Shown here: piece by piece, positions 35,571-47,439 of the stretch | Position numbering within the stretch: the stretch's first letter is position 1 | Layout: every line of letters starts with the position of its first letter | Source of the DNA: Epiperipatus broadwayi | Lineage: Eukaryota > Onychophora > Udeonychophora > Euonychophora > Peripatidae | Length of the DNA stretch: 64,000 nt | Assembly (NCBI GenBank): GCA_028023455.1 | Contig: JAQFVV010000142.1 | Span: forward strand, 2,037,240 to 2,101,239 | Direction of reading: 5' to 3' | Translations under genes and position numbers: made by a program | The notes under the pieces: generated by a model | What the model was told of the DNA's origin: nothing | What the model saw: only the letters and a program-made list of their open reading frames with translations | The model's database searches: none

Positions 35571-38500
35571 TAATGATTATTACTAATCATTTTTGAAACT
35601 AGAGATTATCTCGAGCACAGATATAAACTTTAAACCTCGGTTAAAGATTAATATATCTGATTTTTTTAAATTTACACACACTGAGTTATTCACCTTTCTC
35701 TTTCCCGTATGTAATATTTAATAACTACAGACATCAGAATGTTAATTTAAAAGTATTTAAATATTATTAGATATTTTTATATTAATTAAAAGCTTTCTCT
35801 TTATCTTTAATGCGTTTTTTAAATTTATTTATTTATTATATTAAATAAAAAAAGTTGGATATTAATCAGAGTTGAATTTTTTTGTTTAACCCTGTAAGCA
35901 ATAAATATTTTATATTTCCCTTTCCCCACATTTTTTTAAGACTCAGAAAGAAAGCCTGGACCCATAAAAAATAATAGTGTTAACAATGTTTTTATTTATT
36001 ATTTCAAAATAAATCAATATACTTTAAAAATCAACATTTATTTACTATTGCTCTAGTATATGCCGATATTAGAAAAGAAGAAAAAAAATCAATTTTCCTT
36101 CTTTCATTAGACTCGAATTATAGAAATATCGTAAATTAATATTTTGTATTTCCTAAAATCAAATTTTGTTCCAATAAATAAATGTTTATACATAACTTTT
36201 TAAAATTTCCCAAATTAGAATTAAGTAAGAAATAAATAATAATGCTACCAGTATCTTTTAAAACATTTTTATCTATTCAATGTCTATATAAAACAAATGT
36301 TACTATTCACAAAATGGAACATCCTAAAATATTAATCCCCTATTTTCTTTAATACCTTAATCGCTCACATTATCATTTACTTATTTATATTACATATTGA
36401 AAATGTCTTTGTAATAAATATATTATAATTAAAAATTCTCAACCTAGAAAAATAATTAATCTTAATGATAAAAGAAACTTTATTATTTTTAATGTAGCTT
36501 CAAATGTGAGATGCTAATATAAGGTAATAAAGAGGGAAATAAGCAATGGCAGATGATTAATGTTATGAGTTATCACTGGGTCATGACACCAATTATCTAG
36601 GTACCAACAATATATTCCAACAGAGAATTCATTGTATACACATAATCTTGTAAACAAAATGAATAATGTTAAGAATGCAAAAGCTTCTAATATAGGCCTT
36701 AGTAATGTATGCATTTGAAACAATCTAAAATACTTTAATGAAATTATAAAAGGTTAAAATTTTCATTTTATTAGTTGCTGCAACTGAAAAATTATGAAAA
36801 TATCTTGCCTTTATGTAATCCAACCATGATAATTAGACATAAATAATTTTGATTTTCATGGAATATATGCAATCTATTCATTAATTTTTATTTGGCACTA
36901 ATAATACATTTCAAAATTTATTTGACTTCTCAATGTCTTGCAATCCACGAAAAACAAGAATTTTAAACTAAAAAACAAATTAATTTTTATTAAAATTAGG
37001 CGAAGAATTTCATAGTGAAATTGAACAGTTAACGATTTAAGTATTTATATTTCACAAGATTTAAACAATGTACTTGCCAAGTTAAGATAAAGGTATGAAG
37101 ACTTTAGTCATTCACAATTTGAAACCAAAAAATCTATGATTAATTAAGTTTGAACATTCAAGAATGTATGTTTTTTCCAATTATTATAATATCACTTAGA
37201 AAAAGATAAATCTGAAAGAAAACTAAAAAAAAATCAGCCAAAAAAAAAAAGATAAGATAAAATTTATTTCTAGAAACTATTACTTTAAAATTTGAAAATA
37301 AAGTTTACATAGTTCATATGTTATATGAAAAATCATAAATCTGTTTCATATTTTTTTTAAAAAATGAGTTAAATCTTTTTCTAATAGATTAATTCTGATG
37401 ATTGAAGACATCAAGATTTGGGTACTCCGATAATATCTATTGAAACAATTTCCTATATTAAGAGAATTTTGATTGCAGCAGTTTAAAAGGCTCATCATAA
37501 TATTTTAGCAATTATCAAATAGGTCACAAGTAAAAATAATACTTTAACACTAATTGATATTAACGTTTATAATATAAATGGTAATCATATGATTATCTTA
37601 AATTAATGTTCTATGCAATTTATCTCAACGGTGTAGAAATAGTCTCAAGTGTTAATGATTTCTATATCAAATCTTAATCTGTTATATATTATTTGATTTT
37701 TTCAACAAATAATTATTTGATGTAATTTTTATAGTAAAAAAATAATTCGATGTTTGTTTTAAGTAATGATAAATTAAAGTTATGAAACTTTATAAAGTTT
37801 TATAACTTCAGTAGAGAATTTACATAAGACATACATCTTCATATAGTTGAAAAATGAAAGCTTGTTAATTCAAAAGTGAAAAATCTCAGTTGGCTGCTTA
37901 TTGAATAAAACCGGAATTGTTAAATTATCTTGCTTATTCAGAAACATCTTATTTTAATTTTCTCTCCAATGATTTTTATTCTAGATTTTATTAGGCAAGA
38001 ATAATAAAATTGATTAAAATAATTAATAAAAAAGCATATTTATTTAAAATAATATAAATTACATTTTATTTTTATTCCCCTTATGGATATATTCAATAGT
38101 TATATTTTTATTCATATTAAGGAATATTCAATAAACAGTATGTCAAAATATTTTGGAAATTATATTAGATATAATTAATTACATTCTTAAAACAGGCGTT
38201 TTAACAACAGTTATACACAAGCATAAGAGGTAGTGGTTATATGATGTTTATTGGCTTAATTACATTCTTGTTGAAATATATTTGGAATTATTATTATTAT
38301 TAATTAGAAATGTTAATAAAATCCGATATTATTACAAAAATACTATAAGCGTCTACAATAATTCAGAAACATTTAACCTTATGCAATCAATTAGGAAGAT
38401 TTTTATTAAACACAAACTTGTAATAAATTGTATTTAAAATATTTTCCATTGCAAAATTAAATAAATTTGCAATTCTTAAAAATCTTTAGTAAAAAAATAA

Positions 38501-39240
38501 GAATTATTTTTTTTAATTATAATTCTTCTTTTATTTTGATATCCAGTAATATAGTCGATATTATTTTTATAATGGGATAAATCTCTATTAATTCTTTATT
38601 GAAATTAATGACTTGTGTAGTTTAGTATAGAGACATCTTGGTACCGTCTCTATCATTTCCAGTCGCAGAATTTTTTATAACCTCCGAGCAATAAACTATT
38701 TGATTTTTTAAAAAATAAAACTAACTGAAAGCATTTTCTGAAGTATTTATTTAAAAATAAATTATAAAAAATAAATGAAAGACTATAGTTGCACATATTT
38801 CTACAATAAAATTATATTACAAATTAATTTCTAAAATCATTAGAAGAATCTAATATCTAATTGAATTCTTTACCCAATAAGTGAATCTTTTCTGATGCAG
38901 TTATTTGTATTCAAGTATAGTAAAAGATGTTTTAATCTCTTTAATTAAAGGATGATGTTTGAATTGACATTTGTATTGAACTTAGCGTCAGTAATATCAA
39001 TTATCGATATTGAATGTTCATGGTGGTTTTATATGATTATTACTCAACAATGATTTTTGTTATTCTTCATCACAGCATAGCTCATTTGCATTTTCTGGAA
39101 AGCAGAATTAATAGATGGTTGATTTATTTCCATGCGGTTATATGAGTAGTTATGAATATGAGAGCAAGAAGTCTCTCCAAAGTGCACATCTAAAATAGTA
39201 TTTTATATTTGCTTTTAATTTTATATATTAGCTTCATTAT
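35571..39240. other. AT-rich stretch, no gene seen
   Basis: 3.7 kb without a recognised gene or repeat. The minus-strand frame 36514-36723 lacks any motif. A small hairpin, TAGAGAC against GTCTCTA, lies near 38630-38655. Confidence 0.5.
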
Positions 39241-39245
39241 CTGTG

Positions 39246-39249
39246 CATA

Positions 39250-39293
<44 letters not shown>

Positions 39294-39372
39294 TATGTAC
39301 ATATTTATTCTAATTTTTTATACTATATATATATATATATATATAGTATAAAAAATTAGAATAAATATGTAC
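39246..39372. repeat. Two adjacent perfect palindromes around (TA)n cores
   Basis: CATACATCAT (39246-39255) and ATGATGTATG (39289-39298) flank a TA run. Immediately after, 31-base perfect arms at 39297-39327 and 39342-39372 flank a second TA run. Either could extrude as a cruciform. No coding content. Confidence 0.93.
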
Positions 39373-40316
39373 AGAATAAGCCATGGGAAAAGTGGATAAT
39401 TAAGTTTTAGGGAAAAAGAAGAACGATAGAAAATGAATATAAATAAAAAATAGTTAGGAGTTATATAACAATAAAAATTATAGAAGATATGAAAAAATGT
39501 GATAATATTAAAGGGAGTTTATTGTTATTTGTTGGGTGAGTATGAGAACTTTAGAAACAAAGCAGAGAAGAAAAAAATTAAAAAAATATTTGGATTGTAG
39601 ATGTAGTTATATGGAAATGGGAGTAAGTATAATGAACACTTGTTTCTGGAATTTAGTGTGTTAAAAAAAGATCAAGAGAGTGGAAAAAATTTAAAGGTAA
39701 AAGTATGAAAGAAGTAAAGATTTTATAAATTTTATGTCTTCATATCAAAATTAAATAATAAGTTAGGATGGAAGAAATAATCAAATGCATTTTATTAAAA
39801 TAAGAGAGAAGCAAAAAGCTGAAAAAATAATTAAATAATAGAAAGCAAAAAGTAAATGAGTTTTATTTTGGCATCTAAGGATTTTGAAATATAGAGTATT
39901 TAATTTACCAACAGGGTATTTGGATTGTAGATGTAGTTTATAAGGAAATGGGAGCAATTATAATGAACACTTATTTTTGAAATTTAGTGTGTTAAAAAAA
40001 ATCAAGAGACTGGAAAAAATTTAAAGGTAAAAGTATGAAAGAGGTAGAGATTTTATAAATTTTATGTCTTTATACCAAAATTAAACAATAAGTTATGGTG
40101 GCATAAATAATAAAACAGCTTTTATTAAAATATGATAAAAGAGAAACAACAGACTGGAAAAATAATTAAGTATTAAATAGCAAGAAGAAAGTGAGTTTTA
40201 TTTTGGTATCTAAAAGTTTTGAAATATAGAATATTTAATTTGCCAAGAGAATTTCAGGACTGAAAACTTTGGATTTCATTAAAAAAGAAGTAATTTTATA
40301 TCACATCGTATTACAT
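39373..40316 (+). mobile_element. LINE-A remnant with internal tandem duplication
   Basis: Two direct units with a 330-bp period start at TATTTGGATTGTAGATGTAG (39587 and 39917). Each begins with a zinc-knuckle-like string (CRCSYMEMGVSIMNT in unit 1), the decayed counterpart of CRCILCKNERRSIE at 799. The 3' end at about 40300-40316 has the LINE-A ATCACATC-type tail. No frame remains open. Confidence 0.6.
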
Positions 40317-40894
40317 TTCATTTGTATAACAAGTAGACTTTTTTCAATAAGAAGATTTTGTATTTTGCTCATTTTTTCCAAGTTCAATTTTTCTTTTCTT
40401 TTTTTTATGGGAAATATTGATGACAATTGATGATGAAAGTTCTGTTAAATATTTACTGCTTTGCAGGATCTTCAATGGAAAAAATTTGAGACATTTCCTG
40501 CACGAGAACCATTATAGAATAAACACATTTACCTTTACATCACAATCAAATTTATTTATGCTTTATATTATTGATTTGTATTCATTCAGACTAAGTGGGT
40601 TCTCTGATGTCAATTGTTTTAGGTACAATCTGTCTTGTTTATCAAACTGAATATGGATATAATCTTAAATGAAGTCTCTCTGAGAGATACGGTAGCATCA
40701 GTAATATCATGAATTCTTAATTAATCATTTATGTGCGTAAGTATCAAAGATGATAATATATACTATTACAAGAATACCTTTACCATTATCTATGAAGTAA
40801 AAGAGAGTTCAATAATATTGATTATTTTGCTATAAGTTTCTAAACAAGTTCTGGCTCTCAAACTTAATTGGAATCATCAATAGTAGTCTGTCCA
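40317..40894. other. AT-rich stretch, no gene assigned
   Basis: The plus-strand frame 40417-40650 (77 codons) follows an acceptor-like CTGCTTTGCAG but shows no recognisable domain; not called as a gene. Confidence 0.4.
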
Positions 40895-40928
40895 ATAGAC
40901 AGGTCCAGAGAGTAGTCACTACATCAGT

Positions 40929-41834
40929 TCATCCATTCTTCCATTCCATTCTCTTCCTTGCCCACTTCCTCAATTCTACATAACCCCTTCCATCTCGTAT
41001 ATCATCCAATAATGTCAATCTCTTCTGTCCTTTCTTTTTATTTCCACTCAGCATTCCTTCCAAAACATCTTTCATTAAACTATAATCTTTTCTTAGTATA
41101 TGTCCAATCCAGTTTCTCTTTCTCTCTTTGATACTTTCAATCAATCTTCTTTCCTCATTAACCCTTTTCAAAACTTCTTCATTTGTTATTTTATTCACCC
41201 AACTGATTTTTTCCATTTTTCTCCATGTCCACATCTCAAAAGCTTCCAGTCGTTTCTTAATTCTATTACTCAATGTTCATGTCTCACACCCATACATTAA
41301 TACACTCCACACATAACATTTAATTAATCTTTTCCTTAATTCTCTTTCCATAGGTCCACAAAATATCTTCTTTCTTTTTACAAATGTCACCTTTGCCAAT
41401 GCTATTCTTCTTTTAACTTCATCTTCACTTCTTCCATCCTCACTCAACCAACAACCCAAATATCTAAATCTCTTCACCTGCTGCACCATGTCATCATGGA
41501 TTCCAATTTTCCCTATCCATAAACACTTAGTCTTTTCAATATTAACCTTTATTCCATATGCCATACATCCTTCTTCCAATTTATTCAACATATTCTGAAG
41601 ATCCTTTTCTTCCTCAGCAATAAGAGCCATATCATCTGCAAATCTTATACACTTTATTACTCTCCCTCCAACATTTGCTCCTCCACAGTCCAAATAATTA
41701 TTTAGCATATCTTCTAAATAAATATTAAACAAAACAGGTGACATACTACATCCTTGCCTAACTCCACTTTCTATATTCACTTCATCAGTCTCATTACATC
41801 CAAATCTAACTCTTATTCTTTGACCATTATACAT
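40929..41834 (-). pseudogene. LINE-B reverse transcriptase, one nonsense codon
   Basis: The first part has the RT motif ESGVRQGCSMSPVLFNIYLEDM, the catalytic box RFADDMAL (FADD at 41631-41642) and the thumb start YLGCWLSEDG. It is followed by the conserved MYGCET. A TGA replaces the expected Trp codon (TGG to TGA) right after MYGCET, and the same frame continues with LSNRIKKRLEAFEMWTWRKM, KISWVNKITNEEVL, RNWIGHILRKD and a C-terminal DDIRDGRGYVELRKWA. This C-terminus is common in insect and other invertebrate LINE proteins of the jockey/I/RTE group; I cannot fix the clade. The N-terminal endonuclease and RT fingers are missing. With one stop in about 300 codons, it is the youngest LINE in the window. 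Confidence 0.88.
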
Positions 41835-41856
41835 ATTCCATACATATTGGAATATG
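41832..41856. repeat. Short palindrome at the LINE-B 5' junction
   Basis: CATATTCCA-TACATAT-TGGAATATG, 9-bp perfect arms exactly at the truncated 5' end of LINE-B. It could be a snap-back product of reverse transcription at the 5' junction. Confidence 0.8.
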
Positions 41857-41860
41857 TATA

Positions 41861-42829
41861 ATTTTTTTCAAGATTATCAAACTTTTATCTTTTAACACAT
41901 AATGCAGTTTGTATTCTCTGTATGTTAATATTTTACATTATAGCAGCTTTCAGTAGATTTTTAGATGAATGCTATGATCTTTTACAAGTAGCAGGAAAAA
42001 ACCTATAGTTTTATAAAAGCATGCACTACTTTACAAATTCAGATAGAAGATCAATGAAAAATCATTCTTCAGTTTCCGCATCTGTGGAGTGTATTTGGAA
42101 GAATATATTTCCAATCCTTATATGTTAAAAGTATTATTCTAATAAATTGTAAAATCTAACACATGTACTGAAAATTATTTTTCTCTGAATTCGAATAGTT
42201 TGTGGATTGATTATGATATAAATTACAATAATTTTTTCAGAACGCAAAAATTAAAGACGCCAGAAAATTATTATACACAAAACCTCTTCCTTTTTTTTTC
42301 TTTTGTTGGTTGAAAATATTTAATATAAATCTCTACTTTCTAATTAATATCTTAATAAATTTAATGCAATCATTCCCTCATAGTTTCTACTGTTAACATT
42401 CTTAATCATAAAATTTTTTTAGAATGAAATTTACACTTTACTTATATTATTTGCTTTGTTAAGGACTAAACTATAATTATAAGGTATTATTGTTTGGAAA
42501 CTATTTTTTTTCTATATATATACTTTGTATTTGTGTTGTTATCTTGAGTTGTTTTGATTTTCAAACAACTCCAATGAAATTACAAGCTGTAACAGTTCGA
42601 ATTATCTAATATTTTATTAATAACATGAACAACAATTTTTTTTAAAATCATTTTTAATAATTTTAATACTTAAAAAAAAAAAACAAATTCTGAGTGAGAA
42701 TCTTTTAAAGTAGAGTACTCAATTATTTGAGATCACGAAATTTGTAAAAGTGAAAATTTAAGACAAAAATTTGTTTGTTTGTTTTTTTAAAAAAGAAATG
42801 CTTCTAGGATATTATTAAAGACAGCATTT
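41861..42829. other. AT-rich stretch, no gene seen
   Basis: Nothing recognised. Confidence 0.5.
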
Positions 42830-43850
42830 TCCAACATTATATTATATGTATATGAAAATAATTCCAGTGCTAACGTTAAACTGAAATAAAAATCCAAATA
42901 TTAAATCACTCCACATGGTTAATAAATCCAGCACCACCATCTGTGAAATAATATATAAATATAATAGCGTCCATATCTCAAAATAGCCAGCTTCAAAATG
43001 ATACCACTTTGAAACTGTACTCTTACTAAAATATGAACCAATTCAAAGAAAGAGCTCAAAATTTAAATAAGTAACAATCTTAACTTTGCTGCTAAGCAAA
43101 CATGTTCACTATTATCATAGACAAACTACATATAAGTAATTTTAATCTTTAAACCACCTAACATAATTATATATGCGAAAATAATCCTAAACTGAAATAA
43201 AAATTCAAATATTAAATCACTCCACATGGTTAATAAATCCAGCACCGCTGCTAGATTTATTAATCATGCAGAATAAATTAATATTTGGATATATGTGCCA
43301 TTTTTGGTTTTGACAACTCATCACAATACTGTCAAATTAGTTTTATCATTAAAATTCCAAGAAACTACAAAATGACCATTTATACTAGCAACCTCAAACC
43401 TTTATAAAGGTATTCAATCTAACAAATATTTTTGATCATGGTAATGTTTATTACATACAAGATGTAAAGACAGCATCTTTTTATATGGCTTAAAAGCATG
43501 CTCACTGAGAAGAATTCACTTCTACTCTTTTGAAGTGCAAATAAATGGGAACCTAGAAATCTTGTATTTGAAGTATTATTAAACATATTTCCAAAATTAT
43601 ATATGTAGTTTGTAGGGATGTCAAATCAATTTGAATACTATCAAATAATTTTCATCACTACTTTATCTTTGCTATACTCTAACATACGGATAAAAAACAA
43701 TATTTACGTTTTAGATATTTGTAGAATTGCTAATCTAACAAGTATTTTCGATAGGGGCAGAACTGATTATATATTAGATATATAAACACAGTATCTTTAC
43801 AGACTCAGAATCATGTTCATATGGGAGAGTTCGTTGCTATTCATTTTTCT
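42830..43850. repeat. Degenerate tandem repeat, about three units
   Basis: The phrase AATATTAAATCACTCCACATGG...AATAAATCCAGCACC occurs near 42895-42935 and again near 43210-43250. Diverged triplets of phrases recur in the same order: AGCAAACATGTTCAC at 43093, AAGCATGCTCACT at 43494 and AATCATGTTCATA at 43809, and CTAACAAATATTTTTGAT near 43418 against CTAACAAGTATTTTCGAT near 43735. Spacing is about 310-400 bp. Satellite-like but old. A local inverted pair (TAATAAATC, GATTTATTA) surrounds 43235-43260. Confidence 0.6.
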
Positions 43851-44312
43851 TATACATATATAATACATAAATGTTTGTTAAGTGTATAATAAAAAAAATT
43901 TGTGATGTTAATTTATTCAAAATATAAAAGTACTCACCTAATATCAAATTAGTAACGTTTGTTACAAATGTAATAAAATTTCTTTGATATAAAACTATAA
44001 AAAACACTTTTACGCAGTTTTAATAACTGGTTGTACAGTTTAATGACTTCAGAGGGGGGGGGGATGATAACTATAGTGTTCATCAATTTACTCTTACAAT
44101 AAACAGATAATATTAAATTTGTAATTCAATATACTGCCAAATAGAAACTAAACTTCAGAGATAAAATTCAATATATCATTTATTAGTGAATAAATTTAGA
44201 CAGTTGTTTTTTTATATGCCTTTTAAATTTGTATAACATTTATGTCAGAACAATATTAAATTAATCATCTATCTATACATATTTTAATGACAATTTAAAT
44301 TCAATAACATAT

Positions 44313-45413
<1,101 letters not shown>

Positions 45414-45517
45414 TAAACAGAGCAAAACTCTCCATACAGTATTGCCACCTGTGCTAAACAGAGTAATCAATGGAAGCCAGAAGGCTTGTGCATAAAATCC
45501 CTATCTAATGCCTACTC

Positions 45518-45576
45518 ATCCAATATCCCCAGACTAGTTTCTGGCTTGTGACCTTCGTCAGTGAGGAGCTTTAGAT
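45518..45576 (-). ncRNA. Type I hammerhead ribozyme, family 2 inverted copy
   Basis: Minus strand: stem I AUCUAA-AGC-UCCUCA; core CUGACGA (CUGANGA); stem II GGU-CACAA-GCC with an A.A apposition next to the core; GAAA; stem III AC-UA-GU; cleavage triplet GUC; stem I return UGGGGA-UA-UUGGAU. Compared with the two direct copies, core position 7 is C instead of U (a tolerated position). One distal stem I base is changed so that C-G becomes U.G, keeping the helix. Confidence 0.78.
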
Positions 45577-45848
45577 CTGAGAGCACTGCATCTAGATCTT
45601 AGGATCTAATGCAACCCTCTAGCAACCACCTTTTATCTCTACTTAACTACAAAACTATGAGAATGAAATTGAAAACAAAAAAAATATTTTCAATCTAAGC
45701 TTATATAGTCATATAAGCTATTGAGCTTAGATTGAAAATATTTTTTTTGTTTTCAATTTCATTCTCATAGTTTTGTAGTTAAGTAGAGATAAAAGGTGGT
45801 TGCTAGAGGGTTGCATTAGATCCTAAGATCTAGATACAGTGCTCTCAG

Positions 45849-45907
45849 ATCCAAAGCTCCTCACTGATGAAGGTCACAAGCCAGAAACTAGTCTGGGGAT
45901 ATTGGAT
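45849..45907 (+). ncRNA. Type I hammerhead ribozyme, family 2 copy 1
   Basis: Stem I AUCCAA-AGC-UCCUCA pairs with UGGGGA-UA-UUGGAU (two 6-bp helices around an internal loop). Core CUGAUGA is at 45864-45870, stem II GGU-CACAA-GCC, then GAAA and stem III AC-UA-GU. Cleavage after the GUC ends at 45893. The pair that normally closes stem II next to the core (R10.1-Y11.1) is A opposite A, so activity may be reduced. Confidence 0.8.
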
Positions 45908-46303
45908 GAGTAGGCATTAGATAGGGATTTTATGCACAAGCCTTCTGGCTTCCATTGATTACTCTGTTTAGCACAGGTGGCAATACTGTATGGAGAGTTT
46001 TGCTCTGTTTATCAACAATTAATGTGCTAGTATAGGAAATGTGATCATGTGATGCTTAATGGTTTAACACCAATCCTGCCTAATAGGATAGTGGTGTCTA
46101 TGGTTGTAAAAGAGCCAAAGACACCAAAATGTATGGGTGCTGAACTGAGTTCAGACCCATATGACTATATAAGCTATTGAGCTTAGATTGAAAATATTTT
46201 TTTGTTTTCAATTTCATTCTCATAGTTTTGTAGTTAAGTAGAGATAAAAGGTGGTTGCTAGAGGGTTGCATTAGATCCTAAGATCTAGATGCAGTGCTCT
46301 CAG

Positions 46304-46362
46304 ATCCAAAGCTCCTCACTGATGAAGGTCACAAGCCAGAAACTAGTCTGGGGATATTGGAT
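46304..46362 (+). ncRNA. Type I hammerhead ribozyme, family 2 copy 2
   Basis: Identical fold and near-identical sequence to the copy 455 bp upstream, including the A.A apposition at the base of stem II. Predicted cleavage after 46348. RNA released between the two cuts would be about 455 nt. Confidence 0.8.
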
Positions 46363-46639
46363 GAGTAGGCATTAGATAGGGATTTTATGCACAAGCCTTC
46401 TGGCTTCCATTGATTACTCTGTTTAGCACAGGTGGCAATACCGTATGGAGAGTTTTGCTCTGTTTATCAACAATTAATGTGCTAGTATAGGAAATGTGAT
46501 CATGTGATGCTTAATGATATATATATATTTTTAATAGACAGCAGTCACTTTTTGACTTGCAGTAAATTTAACAAAAATCTCATTCTCACATGCCAGTGTT
46601 TATTGATTCTGTAATAGCATTAATTGTAGAGGATTTGAA

Positions 46640-47150
46640 CTCAGACTTTCAAGCACCCTTCAGCCATCATCTCTATCTCATATAATCGACACGCATGACC
46701 ACACACGTGAAAAAGATAAATGATCACCAATATATGTATTTCGTGCTGAACCAGCATTTATCAGTAGGTCCAGATCATAATATCTCACACACATACGCAT
46801 ATATATAATTAGTTTCCAACCAGTAACCACCTAAACATTCACAGTAAATATAGCAACCAATATTTCTAACTGCTGTCAAGGCAACCTTCACACCTTTTAA
46901 TAGCAAGAATGGAAATCCATTCTTACTAATGATCCATTGAATATATATGGACACTTAAAGATTGCAACTTGACTACAGAGTCATATATATAAATATGTGT
47001 GTGTGGGTGTGTATGCGTGTGTGTGTGTGTAATCAGCGCTCACTTTATATTAAAATAGCAAATCTTCAAATTATCTGAGGTGGCTGTTGGTAAAGTTGTG
47101 AGTGGAGTGAGTTTGACAATGGTAAATAAAAATGTAACAAATCTTCAAAC
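46640..47150. repeat. Ribozyme repeat family 1, locus 2 (decayed)
   Basis: Composite of the minus-strand hammerhead relic (46721-46777), a block at 46860-46985 shared with 6.8 kb, a GT microsatellite (about 46995-47030), and the block at 47074-47139 that is the reverse complement of 35496-35568. No coding content. Confidence 0.6.
46721..46777 (-). ncRNA. Hammerhead ribozyme relic, family 1
   Basis: Same layout as 35389-35443: a stem II strand-loop-strand AUGCUG-GUU-CAGCAC, then GAAA and stem III AU-AC-AU. However, the core reads CUGAUAA. The changed base is G8 of CUGAUGA, a catalytic residue, and the first stem II pair is A opposite C. Outer stem I pairing UGAUC/GAUCA is kept. Expected to be inactive. 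Confidence 0.75.
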
Positions 47151-47439
47151 TTTAATGTCAGATTAAATATCTTCTTTATTTTTCAAAAGTTTAAAATTTT
47201 ACTTGAAATGGCTTCAAAATATAAACTAGTAAACAGAGAAATTATGCAGGACTTAAAAAGTGTGTGAAGTTTTTGATTAAACATCTAAATAAAAATTATT
47301 AATTCAATTGTAAAAAAAAAAAAAAATCATATTCTGAAGTCTCACTTTTACGTTAATAAAAAATGGAATCGTTGAGTCATAAAATAATGAAAAGAATAAA
47401 CAAATTTAATAGAATTCTTTTAAATAATATTAAAGGAAC

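Larger units (their letters stand above)
40895..41860 (-). mobile_element. LINE-B, 5'-truncated antisense copy
   Basis: Non-LTR retrotransposon, 5'-truncated within the RT domain at about 41860, next to a palindrome (41832-41856). The coding strand is minus. The protein frame is nearly continuous from 41834 to 40929 with one stop. The tail beyond the stop near 40925 is short. It is a different family from LINE-A and LINE-C by RT sequence and C-terminus. Confidence 0.85.
45414..46518 (+). mobile_element. Ribozyme repeat family 2: inverted copy plus near-dimer
   Basis: Three copies of one unit. An inverted partial copy (45414-about 45710) is fused head-to-head to a direct full unit (45711-46166) and a second direct, 3'-incomplete unit (46167-46518); the period is 456 bp. 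The first two form a palindrome with arms of about 287 bp (45414-45700 and 45725-46011) at high identity. Each copy has one hammerhead. The whole block is bounded by similar AT words, ATATATATATTTTTTAA to the left (about 45398-45416) and ATATATATATATTTTTAA to the right (46517-46534), consistent with one integration event. No coding capacity. The architecture matches animal retrozymes. Confidence 0.85.
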
